NCBI GenBank assembly: GCA_943371965.1
Contig: CALRWV020000004.1
Coordinates: forward strand, 1 to 64,000
DNA: 64,000 nucleotides
From: CALRWV02 sp943371965
Lineage (GTDB): Bacteria > Bacteroidota > JABWAT01
Direction: 5' to 3'
The stretch's first letter is position 1; each line of letters begins with the position of its first letter. Of the stretch, positions 43,887 through 53,292 are shown one piece after another. A program made the translations under genes and the position numbers. The notes beneath the pieces were generated by a model, which saw nothing but the letters and a program-made list of their open reading frames with translations, did not search any database and was not told the DNA's origin.

Positions 43887-44023
43887 TTATATTTTTAAGA
43901 TTGTCTTAGTAATGAACAAAACGGGGAAAAGTGCTTACATCTGGAGATGAAATTTTATATCTTCGCTCCACAAAACCATCCAACTTTGTGACTTGAATCA
44001 AACCATTAACAATAAGTGAATTT

Positions 44024-44668
44024 ATGAATCTCAATTTCTTTCAATATTTTACTCCAAAAGACACCAAATTTTTCCCTTTATTTGAAAAAGCTTCGGCAAA
44101 TCTGATTGAAACTTCAAAAGCGCTTGTTGAAATGACAAAAGCTGAATCAATCGAAAAAAGAAGGGAACTGATAAAGAAAATTGAAGAGTTGGAACACATT
44201 GGTGATAATATTACCCATGAAACATTTCATGAACTCAGCGCAAATTTCATTACCCCTTTTGACCGCGAAGACATTCACCATCTTGTTTCTTCCGTTGATG
44301 ATGTCATCGATTACATTCACGGTGCCTCCAAACGGATGGAACTTTATCAAATGATTAACATTACTCCTCCGTTTACCAGACTTGCTGAACTGATTCTTGA
44401 AGCATCGGTGGAACTACATTCTGCCATTTCTGCTTTGAAAAACAAAAAATCCTACGAAGTAATCAGGGCTTCACTGGTAAAAATCAATTTTATTGAAAAT
44501 CAGGCTGATGATGTTTATGATGATGCCATTGCCAAACTGTTTGAAAATGAAAAAAATGCAATTGAGCTGATAAAAATGAAAGAAATTCTTCATGCTTTGG
44601 AAACTGCAACTGACAAATGTGAAGATGCAGCGAATGTTATAGAATCCATTATTGTTAAAAATGCCTGA
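44024..44668 (+). CDS. DUF47 (PhoU-like) phosphate transport accessory protein
   Basis: 214 aa all-helical protein. FFQYFTPKDTKFFPLFEKAS at the start and the acidic DREDIHHLVSSVDDVIDYIH (metal-binding-like repeats with E/DxxxD) are typical of the DUF47/TIGR00153 family encoded next to PiT transporters. It probably regulates or assembles with the permease. The PiT gene follows after 34 bp with AGGGATC before its ATG, giving a two-gene operon. Confidence 0.9.
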   Translation: MNLNFFQYFTPKDTKFFPLFEKASANLIETSKALVEMTKAESIEKRRELIKKIEELEHIGDNITHETFHELSANFITPFDREDIHHLVSSVDDVIDYIHGASKRMELYQMINITPPFTRLAELILEASVELHSAISALKNKKSYEVIRASLVKINFIENQADDVYDDAIAKLFENEKNAIELIKMKEILHALETATDKCEDAANVIESIIVKNA

Positions 44669-44702
44669 TTAACTTACAATTCATATTAGCTGAAGGGATC
44701 GC

Positions 44703-45710
44703 ATGTTAGATTCATACTCAACTTTATTGCTCAGTATTATTGCACTTGCCCTTGTTTTTGATTTTATAAATGGTTTTCACGATGCAGCAAATTCAATTGC
44801 AACCGTTGTATCAACCAAAGTTCTCAGTCCGCTTCAGGCGGTAGTTTGGGCTGCATCATTCAATGTTATAGCCTATTTTCTTTTTGATTTAAAAGTTGCT
44901 GATACCGTTGCCAAAACAGTTGATTCAAGTGCAATTACACTTGCAGTTATTGGAGCTGGACTTGTTGGTGCGATTATCTGGAATCTGCTTACCTGGTATT
45001 TTGGAATACCATCCAGTTCATCTCATACTTTAATTGGTGGATTTGCCGGATCTGCAATTGCTCATGCCGGATTCAGTGTTGTTCATATGGATAAGATCAC
45101 TCCAACCATTCTGTTTATTTTTCTTGCTCCTATAATTGGGATGATTATTTCATCGATACTTTCCACAATTCTGCTGCACCTCTGCAGAAATACAGCTCCC
45201 GGAAAAGTGAACAAATTATTCAAAAAGCTACAACTGGTTTCTGCAGCTCTATACAGTTTGGGACACGGCGGAAATGATGCACAAAAAGTTATGGGGATTA
45301 TTGCTGCGGCTCTTATGGTTCAAGGTCATATGGTTGATATGCACCATCTTCCTATTTGGGTACCGGGTGCTTGTTACGCTGCAATTGGTTTTGGAACTTT
45401 ATTTGGCGGATGGCGGATTGTAAAAACAATGGGCAATAAAATTACCCGTTTAACTCCTTTTGAAGGATTTGCTGCAGAAACAGCAGGAGCTATTACTTTA
45501 TTCGGAACCGGTGCTTTGGGAATTCCGGTCAGTACAACTCATACCATTACCGGTTCGATTATCGGGGTTGGAGTTATTAAAAGGGTTTCAGCGGTAAAGT
45601 GGGGAGTTACTATCAGTCTTCTTTGGGCTTGGATTCTTACAATTCCAATCAGCGGATTGATGGGAGCACTTGTTTACTGGTTTATCAGTTTTGTTTTCGG
45701 GGCAAATTAA
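44703..45710 (+). CDS. PiT-family inorganic phosphate transporter
   Basis: 335 aa, about 9-10 hydrophobic segments. The duplicated PiT signatures are both seen: GFHDAANSIATVVSTKVLSP in the N-half and GHGGNDAQKVMG in the C-half. Others are SSSHTLIGGFAGSAIAHAG and VSTTHTITGSIIGVG. Symports phosphate (as metal-phosphate or with H+/Na+) across the inner membrane. Partner DUF47 protein directly upstream. With Ppk1/Ppx 12 kb away, this suggests phosphate storage capacity. Confidence 0.93.
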   Translation: MLDSYSTLLLSIIALALVFDFINGFHDAANSIATVVSTKVLSPLQAVVWAASFNVIAYFLFDLKVADTVAKTVDSSAITLAVIGAGLVGAIIWNLLTWYFGIPSSSSHTLIGGFAGSAIAHAGFSVVHMDKITPTILFIFLAPIIGMIISSILSTILLHLCRNTAPGKVNKLFKKLQLVSAALYSLGHGGNDAQKVMGIIAAALMVQGHMVDMHHLPIWVPGACYAAIGFGTLFGGWRIVKTMGNKITRLTPFEGFAAETAGAITLFGTGALGIPVSTTHTITGSIIGVGVIKRVSAVKWGVTISLLWAWILTIPISGLMGALVYWFISFVFGAN

Positions 45711-45731
45711 GTTCGGAATTATAGATTTAAT

Positions 45732-47186
45732 TTAAAATCTTGGTTCAGGAACAAACCATCTCAAATTAAAAGAAGCACTGAATTTTGTTTTTGAATCACC
45801 CAGAAACAAATGGTGAAAATTTGCAGTCCCTGCATCAACTTGAACAAAGTCCATAATACGGTAACCAACTCCAAAACCCCAATTGAAAGTTTCAACACCT
45901 CCAAACGAAATACCTGTTCTCAAATCCAGTTTATCAAAAAGCATCCAGTCAACACCGGCTGCAACTCTTGGGATAAAAGTATTCCCGACTTCATCGTTTA
46001 ATCCTTCATGAATTGAAAAATGTCCAGTCAATTTTCCTGGATAATAAAGATTTCTGATAATAGGCAGTTTATCAATTGGAAAAGATAATCCAGCATTGAT
46101 AGTTGTTGGTAAAACTGTAGCAAATCCGTCTTCGTCACGTTTCGGATTATAGTGATTTTTAAGACTGTCCGCATAATCTCTTTTCGTTACCCCAACTCTA
46201 TCAGGATCATATTGGGTAAAGGTAATTTCATTTTCATCTTGAAGTGAAACAGTATTTTTATTCCAGGTAATCCAGCCCAAATCAGTGACAGAGAAAAAGA
46301 ATTTATATCCAGAATTGGTCCGTGCAGAAATTCCAAAATCCAATCCCAAACCATATCCTGCAGGTGAGAAAAGGTAGCCCGGATCTTCAACTGAAAATTC
46401 ACTATCCATTTTTGCCCTGAAATAATCATTTCCGGCAAGTTTTCCTGAATATTTAAATTTATGGTTAATAACACCTTCTGAACTGGTTGAAATTTCATCT
46501 TTTTCAATTTCAAGATTTCCGTATGCCAATCCGGTTTCAAATTTTACTGCTCCACCAACCGAAACTTCATCAAACAAATCTCTGAACAGATAAATAGTAT
46601 TTGCATATCCAAAAATGTATTCGTTCCTGAACATTCCTTTTGAAACAAGACCATTGATTTTGGTAGTTTTACCGATTTCTGTTGCTGCAACAAAAGTTCT
46701 CTGTGCAAAATCTTTTGGCATTGATGCTCTGCCGGAACCTGACATGATGATGATAAATGAAAAACTTCCAAATGATGTTGAATGATATGAAACAGCAAGA
46801 GGAATTATTTGAACCTTTGAAAAGCCTTTCAATTCAGGATCAAATACTGATAAGATTTCCTGCTTCCCGGCAGGATCTTTTTCAAGGTCATACGGCTTTC
46901 CTTTTGCGTCTCCTGTAAAATATCTGTTGTATAAATCAAAGGTGAAATTATTGTTTCCAATGAGTCCGCCACCTGAAAAAATGGTGAAATCTACAGGAAA
47001 AGATGAACTTTTTGATGTCAGTGCAGCAGGATTGATAAGAGTTGCTTCCCATCCAGAAAGTGAGGCTCCGTTTGATCCGGCCAAACCAAGACCGGAAGCA
47101 GAACCTGAAACAATACCATTCTGTGCAGAAAGTTCATTTTCAAGGGAAAAAAATAAAACAACGGCAATAACAATCAATTTTTTCAT
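45732..47186 (-). CDS. DUF5723-like outer-membrane beta-barrel protein
   Basis: 484 aa. Signal peptide (1-21, ENELSAQ), then GLGLAGSNGASLSGWEATLI with NPAALTSK, the early pattern of Bacteroidota PorV/FadL-like barrels (DUF5723 type). Many aromatic strands follow, ending in FSASFNLRWFVPEPRF. It overlaps the upstream lipoprotein gene by 4 bp (ATGA), so both are translationally coupled. Function unknown; outer-membrane location inferred. Confidence 0.78.
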   Translation of the reverse strand: MKKLIVIAVVLFFSLENELSAQNGIVSGSASGLGLAGSNGASLSGWEATLINPAALTSKSSSFPVDFTIFSGGGLIGNNNFTFDLYNRYFTGDAKGKPYDLEKDPAGKQEILSVFDPELKGFSKVQIIPLAVSYHSTSFGSFSFIIIMSGSGRASMPKDFAQRTFVAATEIGKTTKINGLVSKGMFRNEYIFGYANTIYLFRDLFDEVSVGGAVKFETGLAYGNLEIEKDEISTSSEGVINHKFKYSGKLAGNDYFRAKMDSEFSVEDPGYLFSPAGYGLGLDFGISARTNSGYKFFFSVTDLGWITWNKNTVSLQDENEITFTQYDPDRVGVTKRDYADSLKNHYNPKRDEDGFATVLPTTINAGLSFPIDKLPIIRNLYYPGKLTGHFSIHEGLNDEVGNTFIPRVAAGVDWMLFDKLDLRTGISFGGVETFNWGFGVGYRIMDFVQVDAGTANFHHLFLGDSKTKFSASFNLRWFVPEPRF

Positions 47187-49240
47187 TCGTTGATTTTTGC
47201 TCCTATGGTGGAGTAAACCAGAAATTTCAGCTGATCAGCTGAATTCAGCTGAATATAATTTCCTGCAGAATTATTTGAAGTGAAAATCTTGATTTTTAAA
47301 ACCACTTTAACTGATTTTTCCATTAAATCCAATTCATCCCGGTTAAGTTCAAAAGGAGTAATGTCAGTTTCCAAAGCGGATGAAACTGATCCATCAGCTT
47401 TCAAAGTTGGCTGTGGAATTTCCCTGTACGTTGAGGCTTCTGATTTTTTTGGAAAGGTAAGAAGTGTATCATTTTTGATACCAAGAAATGCAATTCTGAA
47501 TGCGGTTCTGAAGGGAACTTTATTGGTAACATGAATATTCAATTGAGCATTTTGAATTCCAGTAAAAGATTCAGGTGAAAAAGTGCTGCTGGTTTCTTTT
47601 TTAAATCCGGAATTGCTCTTAAATCTTAATGGAACAGTGAACTTGATACTTCCTTTCACTGAACTGGTATCATAAATAAAACCGTTATTGTAACCACCTG
47701 GAGATGCTGTCGCATTTCCAAAAAACCAGACTTTAGCCGGACGAGAATTGAATTTCTCACTTAATCCGGGGATATCTGAAAGCAATAGGCTCTTTGTGAA
47801 TTTTTGTGGAGTTCCGGGAGTAACAGAAGCGGGAATCGTAACTGGGAAAATTCCAGGACTGAATTTTACTGTATCCAATGTTTCCTTTATTCCATTTTTT
47901 TGAAGAAAAACAATGACAGGGCTAACATTTACTGGAACACCAAGTCCGTTGTAGATGGTTGCATCGAGAGTTCCTTTATCGAAAAAAAGGTCTACTCCGT
48001 CAAGGTCTTTGGGATAACTGATGTCAGATGTATCAGGCTCATTCGAATCAAGAGTTTCCTTGAAATTTCCGATTACCTTTAATGGTTTTACATTTGTAAG
48101 TTTTGTAACATAACTGATAATGTCGGTTTTTCTGAAAGTAGGATATGGGGGGGAAGTATTTGACGCATTTACATTTACAGTAATATCAAACTTTACTATT
48201 GGTTTTAATGGGAAATCAAAAACAAAATTATCCAATGGAATTAATTCAGAAACAGAATTCTGTTTAGCTTTTATTTCTATGTTTCTATTAAATGGTGCAC
48301 CTGTTGCAGATTTTATTTCGTCAGAATGAATGCTGAGAGAACCTGTTACTTCACTTCCGTTTGATATATCAATCTTCATCAGCCCACTGCGGATAGTAAC
48401 TGTTTTTGCAATCACTTTATCCTGTTCGATCATAATTGAATCTTGAATGGTGAATTTTGTTGCAATAATTTTAGCTTTTGCTTCAGCGACACTTAAATCT
48501 TTTGAGATAAGTTTGAATTTCAATCCCTTTGTTGAATCAATAGTTACTAATGTGGAAGGAGAACCGTCTGAGTGTCCGGCAATTTCAATTTTCATATCAC
48601 CAGTTAGAGTTTTGCCGCCAACAGAAACCGATTGAGAACTTGAATCATTTTTTGCAATCAGTGGAAATGTTCCAGTTGCAATTTCTAATCCAGAACTTAT
48701 TGATTTGATTGAAAAAGTTAAATTATCAACCGGAAATGGCATTTCATTGCTGACTTTTAAAACGATGTTTTGGCCATCATCAAGTTTTGCATATTCAAAA
48801 TCATTGATTTTCGGAAAATTTTGAGATCTCAATGGGATTGGGAAAGCTGGAACCAAAATTGTTTGATTATGCGAAAGACTTAAATTAGGTTTTAATTTTC
48901 CAAAGGTGAGAATTAAACTTGTATTCAGTCCACTTATTTTCAGAGAGTCCAAAGTTGCAGTACCGTTTTCAGTTTTATCTGCAATTTTAATTTTGTTGTC
49001 AAAGGTTACCGGGTTGATTTCTTTGGAGTCAAAATAATAATAGTTGTTCAGGTTATCCGTTTTAATTGCTGTGTCTGATTCAGAAATCAGTTCAAGTGAT
49101 GTAAATGATTTGGTGATGAGCGGAACTGTTATATTATTTTCCCATGAAGGAAGAACAGTGTTTTTAAGTTCACATGATGAAAAAAGAAACAGTATGGAAA
49201 GTGAAAAAACAGAGACTATTATTTTTTGCAGATTATTCAT
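47183..49240 (-). CDS. Large predicted lipoprotein
   Basis: 685 aa. Lipoprotein signal IIVSVFSLSILFLFSSC puts the lipid Cys at about residue 23. The body is Ser/Thr/Lys-rich and beta-dominated, with repeated AKIIATKFTIQDS/VSVGGKTLTGDMKI-like strands; no enzymatic motif. A strong RBS (GGAGGAGG, 5 bases before ATG) is present. Its stop overlaps the ATG of the barrel gene by 4 bp, so the two products likely work together at the outer membrane. Its own family is not recognised. Confidence 0.75.
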   Translation of the reverse strand: MNNLQKIIVSVFSLSILFLFSSCELKNTVLPSWENNITVPLITKSFTSLELISESDTAIKTDNLNNYYYFDSKEINPVTFDNKIKIADKTENGTATLDSLKISGLNTSLILTFGKLKPNLSLSHNQTILVPAFPIPLRSQNFPKINDFEYAKLDDGQNIVLKVSNEMPFPVDNLTFSIKSISSGLEIATGTFPLIAKNDSSSQSVSVGGKTLTGDMKIEIAGHSDGSPSTLVTIDSTKGLKFKLISKDLSVAEAKAKIIATKFTIQDSIMIEQDKVIAKTVTIRSGLMKIDISNGSEVTGSLSIHSDEIKSATGAPFNRNIEIKAKQNSVSELIPLDNFVFDFPLKPIVKFDITVNVNASNTSPPYPTFRKTDIISYVTKLTNVKPLKVIGNFKETLDSNEPDTSDISYPKDLDGVDLFFDKGTLDATIYNGLGVPVNVSPVIVFLQKNGIKETLDTVKFSPGIFPVTIPASVTPGTPQKFTKSLLLSDIPGLSEKFNSRPAKVWFFGNATASPGGYNNGFIYDTSSVKGSIKFTVPLRFKSNSGFKKETSSTFSPESFTGIQNAQLNIHVTNKVPFRTAFRIAFLGIKNDTLLTFPKKSEASTYREIPQPTLKADGSVSSALETDITPFELNRDELDLMEKSVKVVLKIKIFTSNNSAGNYIQLNSADQLKFLVYSTIGAKINE

Positions 49241-49407
49241 GTAAACCTCCTCCCCACATCATAACTTGAACAGAATAATTATTAACATTTGTTTTTCTAA
49301 TGTAATCCGGAATCCTATGGTGCGGTTCCGGAAAACAAAGATAAAGGGATCAGAATGAAGATGCTGTGATTTGAAGTTGTTTAATGGGAAATTCACTTAT
49401 AATTGGA

Positions 49408-49725
49408 TTAAGCTTCCCAATTCCCCTGCCCTTTTGGAATATTGATGTTGCCAAAATCACCCTGATGAATTTTGATTTCACCAAACATGCGTTCATATTT
49501 TTCAATATTATCTTTCATGGCAAATAAAAGCATTTTCGCGTGTGATGGTGTCATGATAATTCTGGAATGAACTTTAGCTTTAGGGACTCCAGGTAGTATT
49601 CTTGTGAAATCAATTACAAATTCAGAAGGTGAATGACTGATAATTGCCAAATTGGAATACATTCCCTCAGCTTCTTTTTCACCGATTTCAATATTTAACT
49701 GTTGAGATTTATTGTCGTTGCTCAT
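49408..49725 (-). CDS. DUF3467 family protein
   Basis: 105 aa. ISHSPSEFVIDFTRILPG with KVHSRIIMTPSHAKMLL and MKDNIEKYERMFGEI matches DUF3467, a small cytoplasmic family of unknown function. The start is placed at 49725 (MSNDNKSQQ); the longer frame to 49776 would be translated from the hairpin at 49741-49769. Located 53 bp after the TPR gene on the same strand. Confidence 0.85.
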   Translation of the reverse strand: MSNDNKSQQLNIEIGEKEAEGMYSNLAIISHSPSEFVIDFTRILPGVPKAKVHSRIIMTPSHAKMLLFAMKDNIEKYERMFGEIKIHQGDFGNINIPKGQGNWEA

Positions 49726-49740
49726 TATTTCTTTCATAAA

Positions 49741-49769
49741 ACAAAGGAGAGATTTGTTCTCTCCTTTGT
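49741..49769 (-). terminator. Intra-operon hairpin that contains an AAAGGAG sequence
   Basis: 12-bp perfect stem ACAAAGGAGAGA (49741-49752) / TCTCTCCTTTGT (49758-49769), 5-base loop, between the TPR stop (49779) and the DUF3467 start (49725). On the minus strand it is followed by TTTTATG. It may terminate or attenuate the TPR transcript. Confidence 0.65.
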
Positions 49770-49778
49770 TCTGCATTA

Positions 49779-51071
49779 TTATTTTACATTGTCAAAAGCT
49801 TCTTTTGCCTTGTCCTTCATGTCCAAATTTGTATAAACCTGTCCTAATACTGTCCAGAATTGAGGGTCTTTTTTTCTGAATTCTTTAACCTTTTCAAGGT
49901 AAGGAAGTGCTTTTTTATAATATTCCAAAAAGCTTTTATCATTAATCAGCTGATCAATTCTTTTTTTGTCTTTTTTCTTCTTTTTGACTTCCTTGTCATA
50001 TTCATCATTTACTTTGTCTTTTGCGGCAGATCCCATTCTTAAGTATGTTACGCCTAAGTTATAACTTGCTTCTGAATAATCCGGTTTGATTTCAACAGCT
50101 TTTCCAAAATATTCTGCTGCTTTTTCCAGTTCTTTTTTGTTAAGGTAAAGAACACCAACATTGTACTGAAGTGCTTCATTTTGAGGTGAGGCATTTGCAG
50201 CGGCAATAAAAACTCCAAGAGCTTCATTGGATCGGTTTGATTCAACATAAGTTTGAGCTTTATATTCCAATATCCAATTTGCCGATATGTACTTTGAGGT
50301 TTGATATTTATCAAGAACAGCCAATGCTTTGTCATACTCAATACTTGCTTTAGCCATATTGGAAACAGCTTCAAGTGAGTCGGCGAAATTATTGAAAGGA
50401 GGTTTTTTCTTGTCCTTTAGAGCAGCATGAGCAGCCTTTTTGGATTTGAATTCGCTCATTAGAGAATCAGCAGTTGAACTGAACGGTCTTGCTTTTGTAA
50501 AATAGATATTTAAGATAAATTGAATGGTTTCCTGTGTTTCATGGCTCTTGTCCATGTATTTGTTGATTGAAACCAATGCTTCATCATATCTTTTTGAATT
50601 ATACTGAGCAACAAACATATAATAGTAAGCTTGGGCAGAATCAGGTAGAATTTCAGCAGCTAGAGTATATTGTTTAACTGCCTCGTCAACATCATTTGCA
50701 TTCCCTGCCGCAACACCTGCATTAAATGTATTTGCCCATGCACTTAAAATCAGGGTATTGCAGTTTTTGATTTCAACTTCTTTAAGTCCACCAAGCTCAA
50801 TTGCAGATTTGGCAGCAAAGGCCTGTCCTTTTATATCCTTTAATTCGCTTAATATAAGTGCCTTGTAATAATACATTTCGGCACTTTTCGGGTTTTTTTC
50901 GATAGCCTTTTCAATAAAATCTTTTGCTTTGTCAAACTGTTTTTGTGTGTAATAGAGTTTTGCGCTGGAATACTCTTTACTCGAAAACATCTGAGCATAT
51001 GAAGAAGAAAGGGATAAAATAGCAAAAACAATCAGCATCAATGAAAATTTTGCTTTGAAACGGAACCGCAT
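49779..51071 (-). CDS. Exported TPR-repeat protein
   Basis: 430 aa. Signal peptide (1-26, SLSSSYAQ). At least six TPR-like units are readable, for example AKLYYTQKQFDKAKDFIEKA, SAEMYYYKALILSELKD and LQYNVGVLYLNKKELEKAAE, followed by a highly charged Lys/Asp linker and a final PYLEKVKEF repeat. Probably periplasmic scaffold. A T/A-rich 80-bp leader with AGGAGG precedes the ATG. Function unknown. Confidence 0.8.
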   Translation of the reverse strand: MRFRFKAKFSLMLIVFAILSLSSSYAQMFSSKEYSSAKLYYTQKQFDKAKDFIEKAIEKNPKSAEMYYYKALILSELKDIKGQAFAAKSAIELGGLKEVEIKNCNTLILSAWANTFNAGVAAGNANDVDEAVKQYTLAAEILPDSAQAYYYMFVAQYNSKRYDEALVSINKYMDKSHETQETIQFILNIYFTKARPFSSTADSLMSEFKSKKAAHAALKDKKKPPFNNFADSLEAVSNMAKASIEYDKALAVLDKYQTSKYISANWILEYKAQTYVESNRSNEALGVFIAAANASPQNEALQYNVGVLYLNKKELEKAAEYFGKAVEIKPDYSEASYNLGVTYLRMGSAAKDKVNDEYDKEVKKKKKDKKRIDQLINDKSFLEYYKKALPYLEKVKEFRKKDPQFWTVLGQVYTNLDMKDKAKEAFDNVK

Positions 51072-51150
51072 ATCAAGTCCTCCTATTTGGTAATTTTATT
51101 TAGTGATAAAGTTAAGAATTATTGCCGGCAATCAGAAACCGGTAACATTA

Positions 51151-52170
51151 TTATTCGAATAAATCTCCGGCTTTTTTCGGAGTTAGCTTCAATAAACTTA
51201 CAGCCTGTTTGGTAATTTCACGGCCTCTTGCAGTCCTTACCAGGTATCCTTCCTGAATAAGGTAAGGTTCATAAACTTCCTCAATCGTTCCTGATTCTTC
51301 ACCAACAGCAACTGCCAATGAATTGATTCCAACAGGTCCGCCATTGAATTTGTCATGAATGGCAAGTAAAATACGTTTGTCCATTTCATCAAGTCCCAAA
51401 TGATCAACTTCCAAAGCATTCAAGGAATAATCTGCAATGGCAGAATCGATAATCCCTGTGCCTTTAATTTGGGCGAAATCACGTGTTCTCCGCAAAAGAC
51501 GGTTTGAAATCCGTGGTGTCCCGCGCGACCGTTTTGCAATTTCCATCGCACCGGAGTCTTCAATTGGAACGTTCAATAATTGTGCCGAGCGTTTGATAAT
51601 TTTAAAAAGGAGGTGGTGGTCATAATAATCCAATCTGAAATTGATACCGAAACGGGCACGTAATGGGGCAGTTAATAGCCCAGATCTTGTTGTTGCTCCT
51701 ACGAGAGTAAAAGTAGGTAATCCGATTTTAACTGAACGCGCATTAGGACCTGCATCAATCATAATATCTAATTTGTAATCCTCCATTGCGGAATACAAAT
51801 ACTCTTCTACTACCGGATTCAAGCGGTGAATTTCATCAATAAACAGAACATCACCTTCATTCAAATTGGTCAAAATTCCGGCCAAATCAGAAGGTTTATC
51901 CAATACAGGACCGGAAGTAGATATGATTCTGGATTCCATTTCATTCGCAATAATGTAGGAAAGTGTTGTTTTTCCCAATCCCGGTGGACCAAAAAGCAAA
52001 ACGTGATCGAGGGTTTCTTTTCTCTTTTTTGCCGCCTTTATGAAAACTTCAAGATTTTCGACAATTTTTGCCTGACCAACAAAATCTGCAAACGATTTCG
52101 GACGCAACGCATTTTCTGCATCTTTTTCAGTATTGCTGATGGTCTTATTTAAGGGAGAAGTGGATTCCAT
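51151..52170 (-). CDS. ruvB: Holliday junction branch-migration ATPase RuvB
   Basis: 339 aa. N-terminal RPKSFADFVGQAKIVENL, Walker A GPPGLGKTTLS (about 62-72), Walker B LFIDEIHRL, sensor 1 GATTRSGLLTAPLRARFG, and the C-terminal winged helix (EVYEPYLIQEGYLVRTARGR). Works with RuvA/RuvC to drive branch migration. CAAAGGTA at 52195-52202 is a TACCTTTG -7 element on its strand. Confidence 0.96.
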   Translation of the reverse strand: MESTSPLNKTISNTEKDAENALRPKSFADFVGQAKIVENLEVFIKAAKKRKETLDHVLLFGPPGLGKTTLSYIIANEMESRIISTSGPVLDKPSDLAGILTNLNEGDVLFIDEIHRLNPVVEEYLYSAMEDYKLDIMIDAGPNARSVKIGLPTFTLVGATTRSGLLTAPLRARFGINFRLDYYDHHLLFKIIKRSAQLLNVPIEDSGAMEIAKRSRGTPRISNRLLRRTRDFAQIKGTGIIDSAIADYSLNALEVDHLGLDEMDKRILLAIHDKFNGGPVGINSLAVAVGEESGTIEEVYEPYLIQEGYLVRTARGREITKQAVSLLKLTPKKAGDLFE

Positions 52171-52194
52171 AATGATTTTCTTTTTAAAGCGCTA

Positions 52195-52202
52195 CAAAGG
52201 TA
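52195..52202 (-). promoter_or_regulatory. Probable -7 element (TACCTTTG) for ruvB
   Basis: On the minus strand the sequence reads TACCTTTG, 25 bp upstream of the ATG, matching TAnnTTTG. No good -33 TTTG was found at the usual distance. Confidence 0.4.
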
Positions 52203-52455
52203 AGAAATTAACACAGGAAATAAATTGAATAATCTGGGCAGCTATTTTCAGAATAACAATAAGTGAAAGTATTTGAGTATAAAAAACAGTTAAACCCAAA
52301 GATGGAAAAGAAAATTACGTAGATAAGGAGAAGACTTTGTATTGCATTTAAATCAAATAATAGCTTTTTCAAAACTGATAATTATTAAAATTATCCTGTA
52401 ACTTTAGTTTCATCTTGCGTAAACCGTCAAACAACAAATTAGAAAGGACACCGAA

Positions 52456-53151
52456 ATGTCTCAACAGCGAAGATTCCCTCCACGTATCGGTTTTGCTATT
52501 TTACTGATTGCAATCGGTACATTTTTATTGCTTGACAAGATGGATATTTATGATTTTGGCGAACTGATCAGAACCTGGTGGCCAATGATCCTGATTTATA
52601 TTGCAGTTCAGCATTTTATGAATTCAGGAAAAGCGAATAAAACCTGGGCATTTATTCTTTTGATTGTTGGTGTCCTGTTTTTATTGCGGAATCTTGATTT
52701 TCTTGACAGGGATTTACTGCATACCTATTGGCCGGTTATATTTCTTGTTGCAGGTTTATATATCTTGTTTGACTCATTCAGAAAACAAAATTCAATTACG
52801 AATCCTGATCAGATAATCAGTGAGAATTTTATTCAGATTAATAATTTGTTTACCGGTTCGAAACTTAGTTTTCATTCACAGGCTTTTGAAGGCGGTGTTA
52901 TTTCAACAGTTTTCGGGGGTGCAGAAATTGATCTCAGAAATTGTAAACTTGCTCCGAACGCAAATTTGGATTTGACCTGTGTTTTTGGCGGAGTTACCCT
53001 TTTTGTTCCGCAGGATTGGAATATTCTTTTTGTCGGATCACCCATATTCGGTGGATTCAGTGATTCCCGTTTTCAGGGTAATATCGATCCGAATAAAGTG
53101 CTGAAAATTACAGGGATTGTTGTTTTTGGCGGCGGTGAAGTTAAAATGTAA
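52456..53151 (+). CDS. LiaF-like transmembrane protein
   Basis: 231 aa. N-terminal four-helix membrane domain (RIGFAILLIAIGTFLLLDKM, WPMILIYIAVQHFM, TWAFILLIVGVLFLLRNLDF, YWPVIFLVAGLYILF), then a soluble beta-helical domain with repeats typical of the LiaF/cell-wall-active C-terminal family (STVFGGAEIDLRNCKL, TCVFGGVTLFVPQDW, GSPIFGGFSDSR). In Firmicutes relatives tune envelope-stress signalling; here no two-component partner is adjacent. AGAAAGGACAC precedes the ATG. Confidence 0.82.
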   Translation: MSQQRRFPPRIGFAILLIAIGTFLLLDKMDIYDFGELIRTWWPMILIYIAVQHFMNSGKANKTWAFILLIVGVLFLLRNLDFLDRDLLHTYWPVIFLVAGLYILFDSFRKQNSITNPDQIISENFIQINNLFTGSKLSFHSQAFEGGVISTVFGGAEIDLRNCKLAPNANLDLTCVFGGVTLFVPQDWNILFVGSPIFGGFSDSRFQGNIDPNKVLKITGIVVFGGGEVKM

Positions 53152-53179
53152 GATCAGTTGAAGTCAAAACTTTGTTTTT

Positions 53180-53217
53180 GTGATTCTGAATTTACTGAAA
53201 GATGAATTCAGAATCAC
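53180..53217. terminator. Bidirectional hairpin terminator
   Basis: 13-bp perfect stem GTGATTCTGAATT (53180-53192) / AATTCAGAATCAC (53205-53217) between convergent gene ends (53151 + and 53293 -). Confidence 0.75.
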
Positions 53218-53292
53218 GATGTTTATAATTCCGGTAAATAAGCATAGTGAGATTCTTCGTTTCTCAGAATGACATACTTGAATTTTCTGCTT

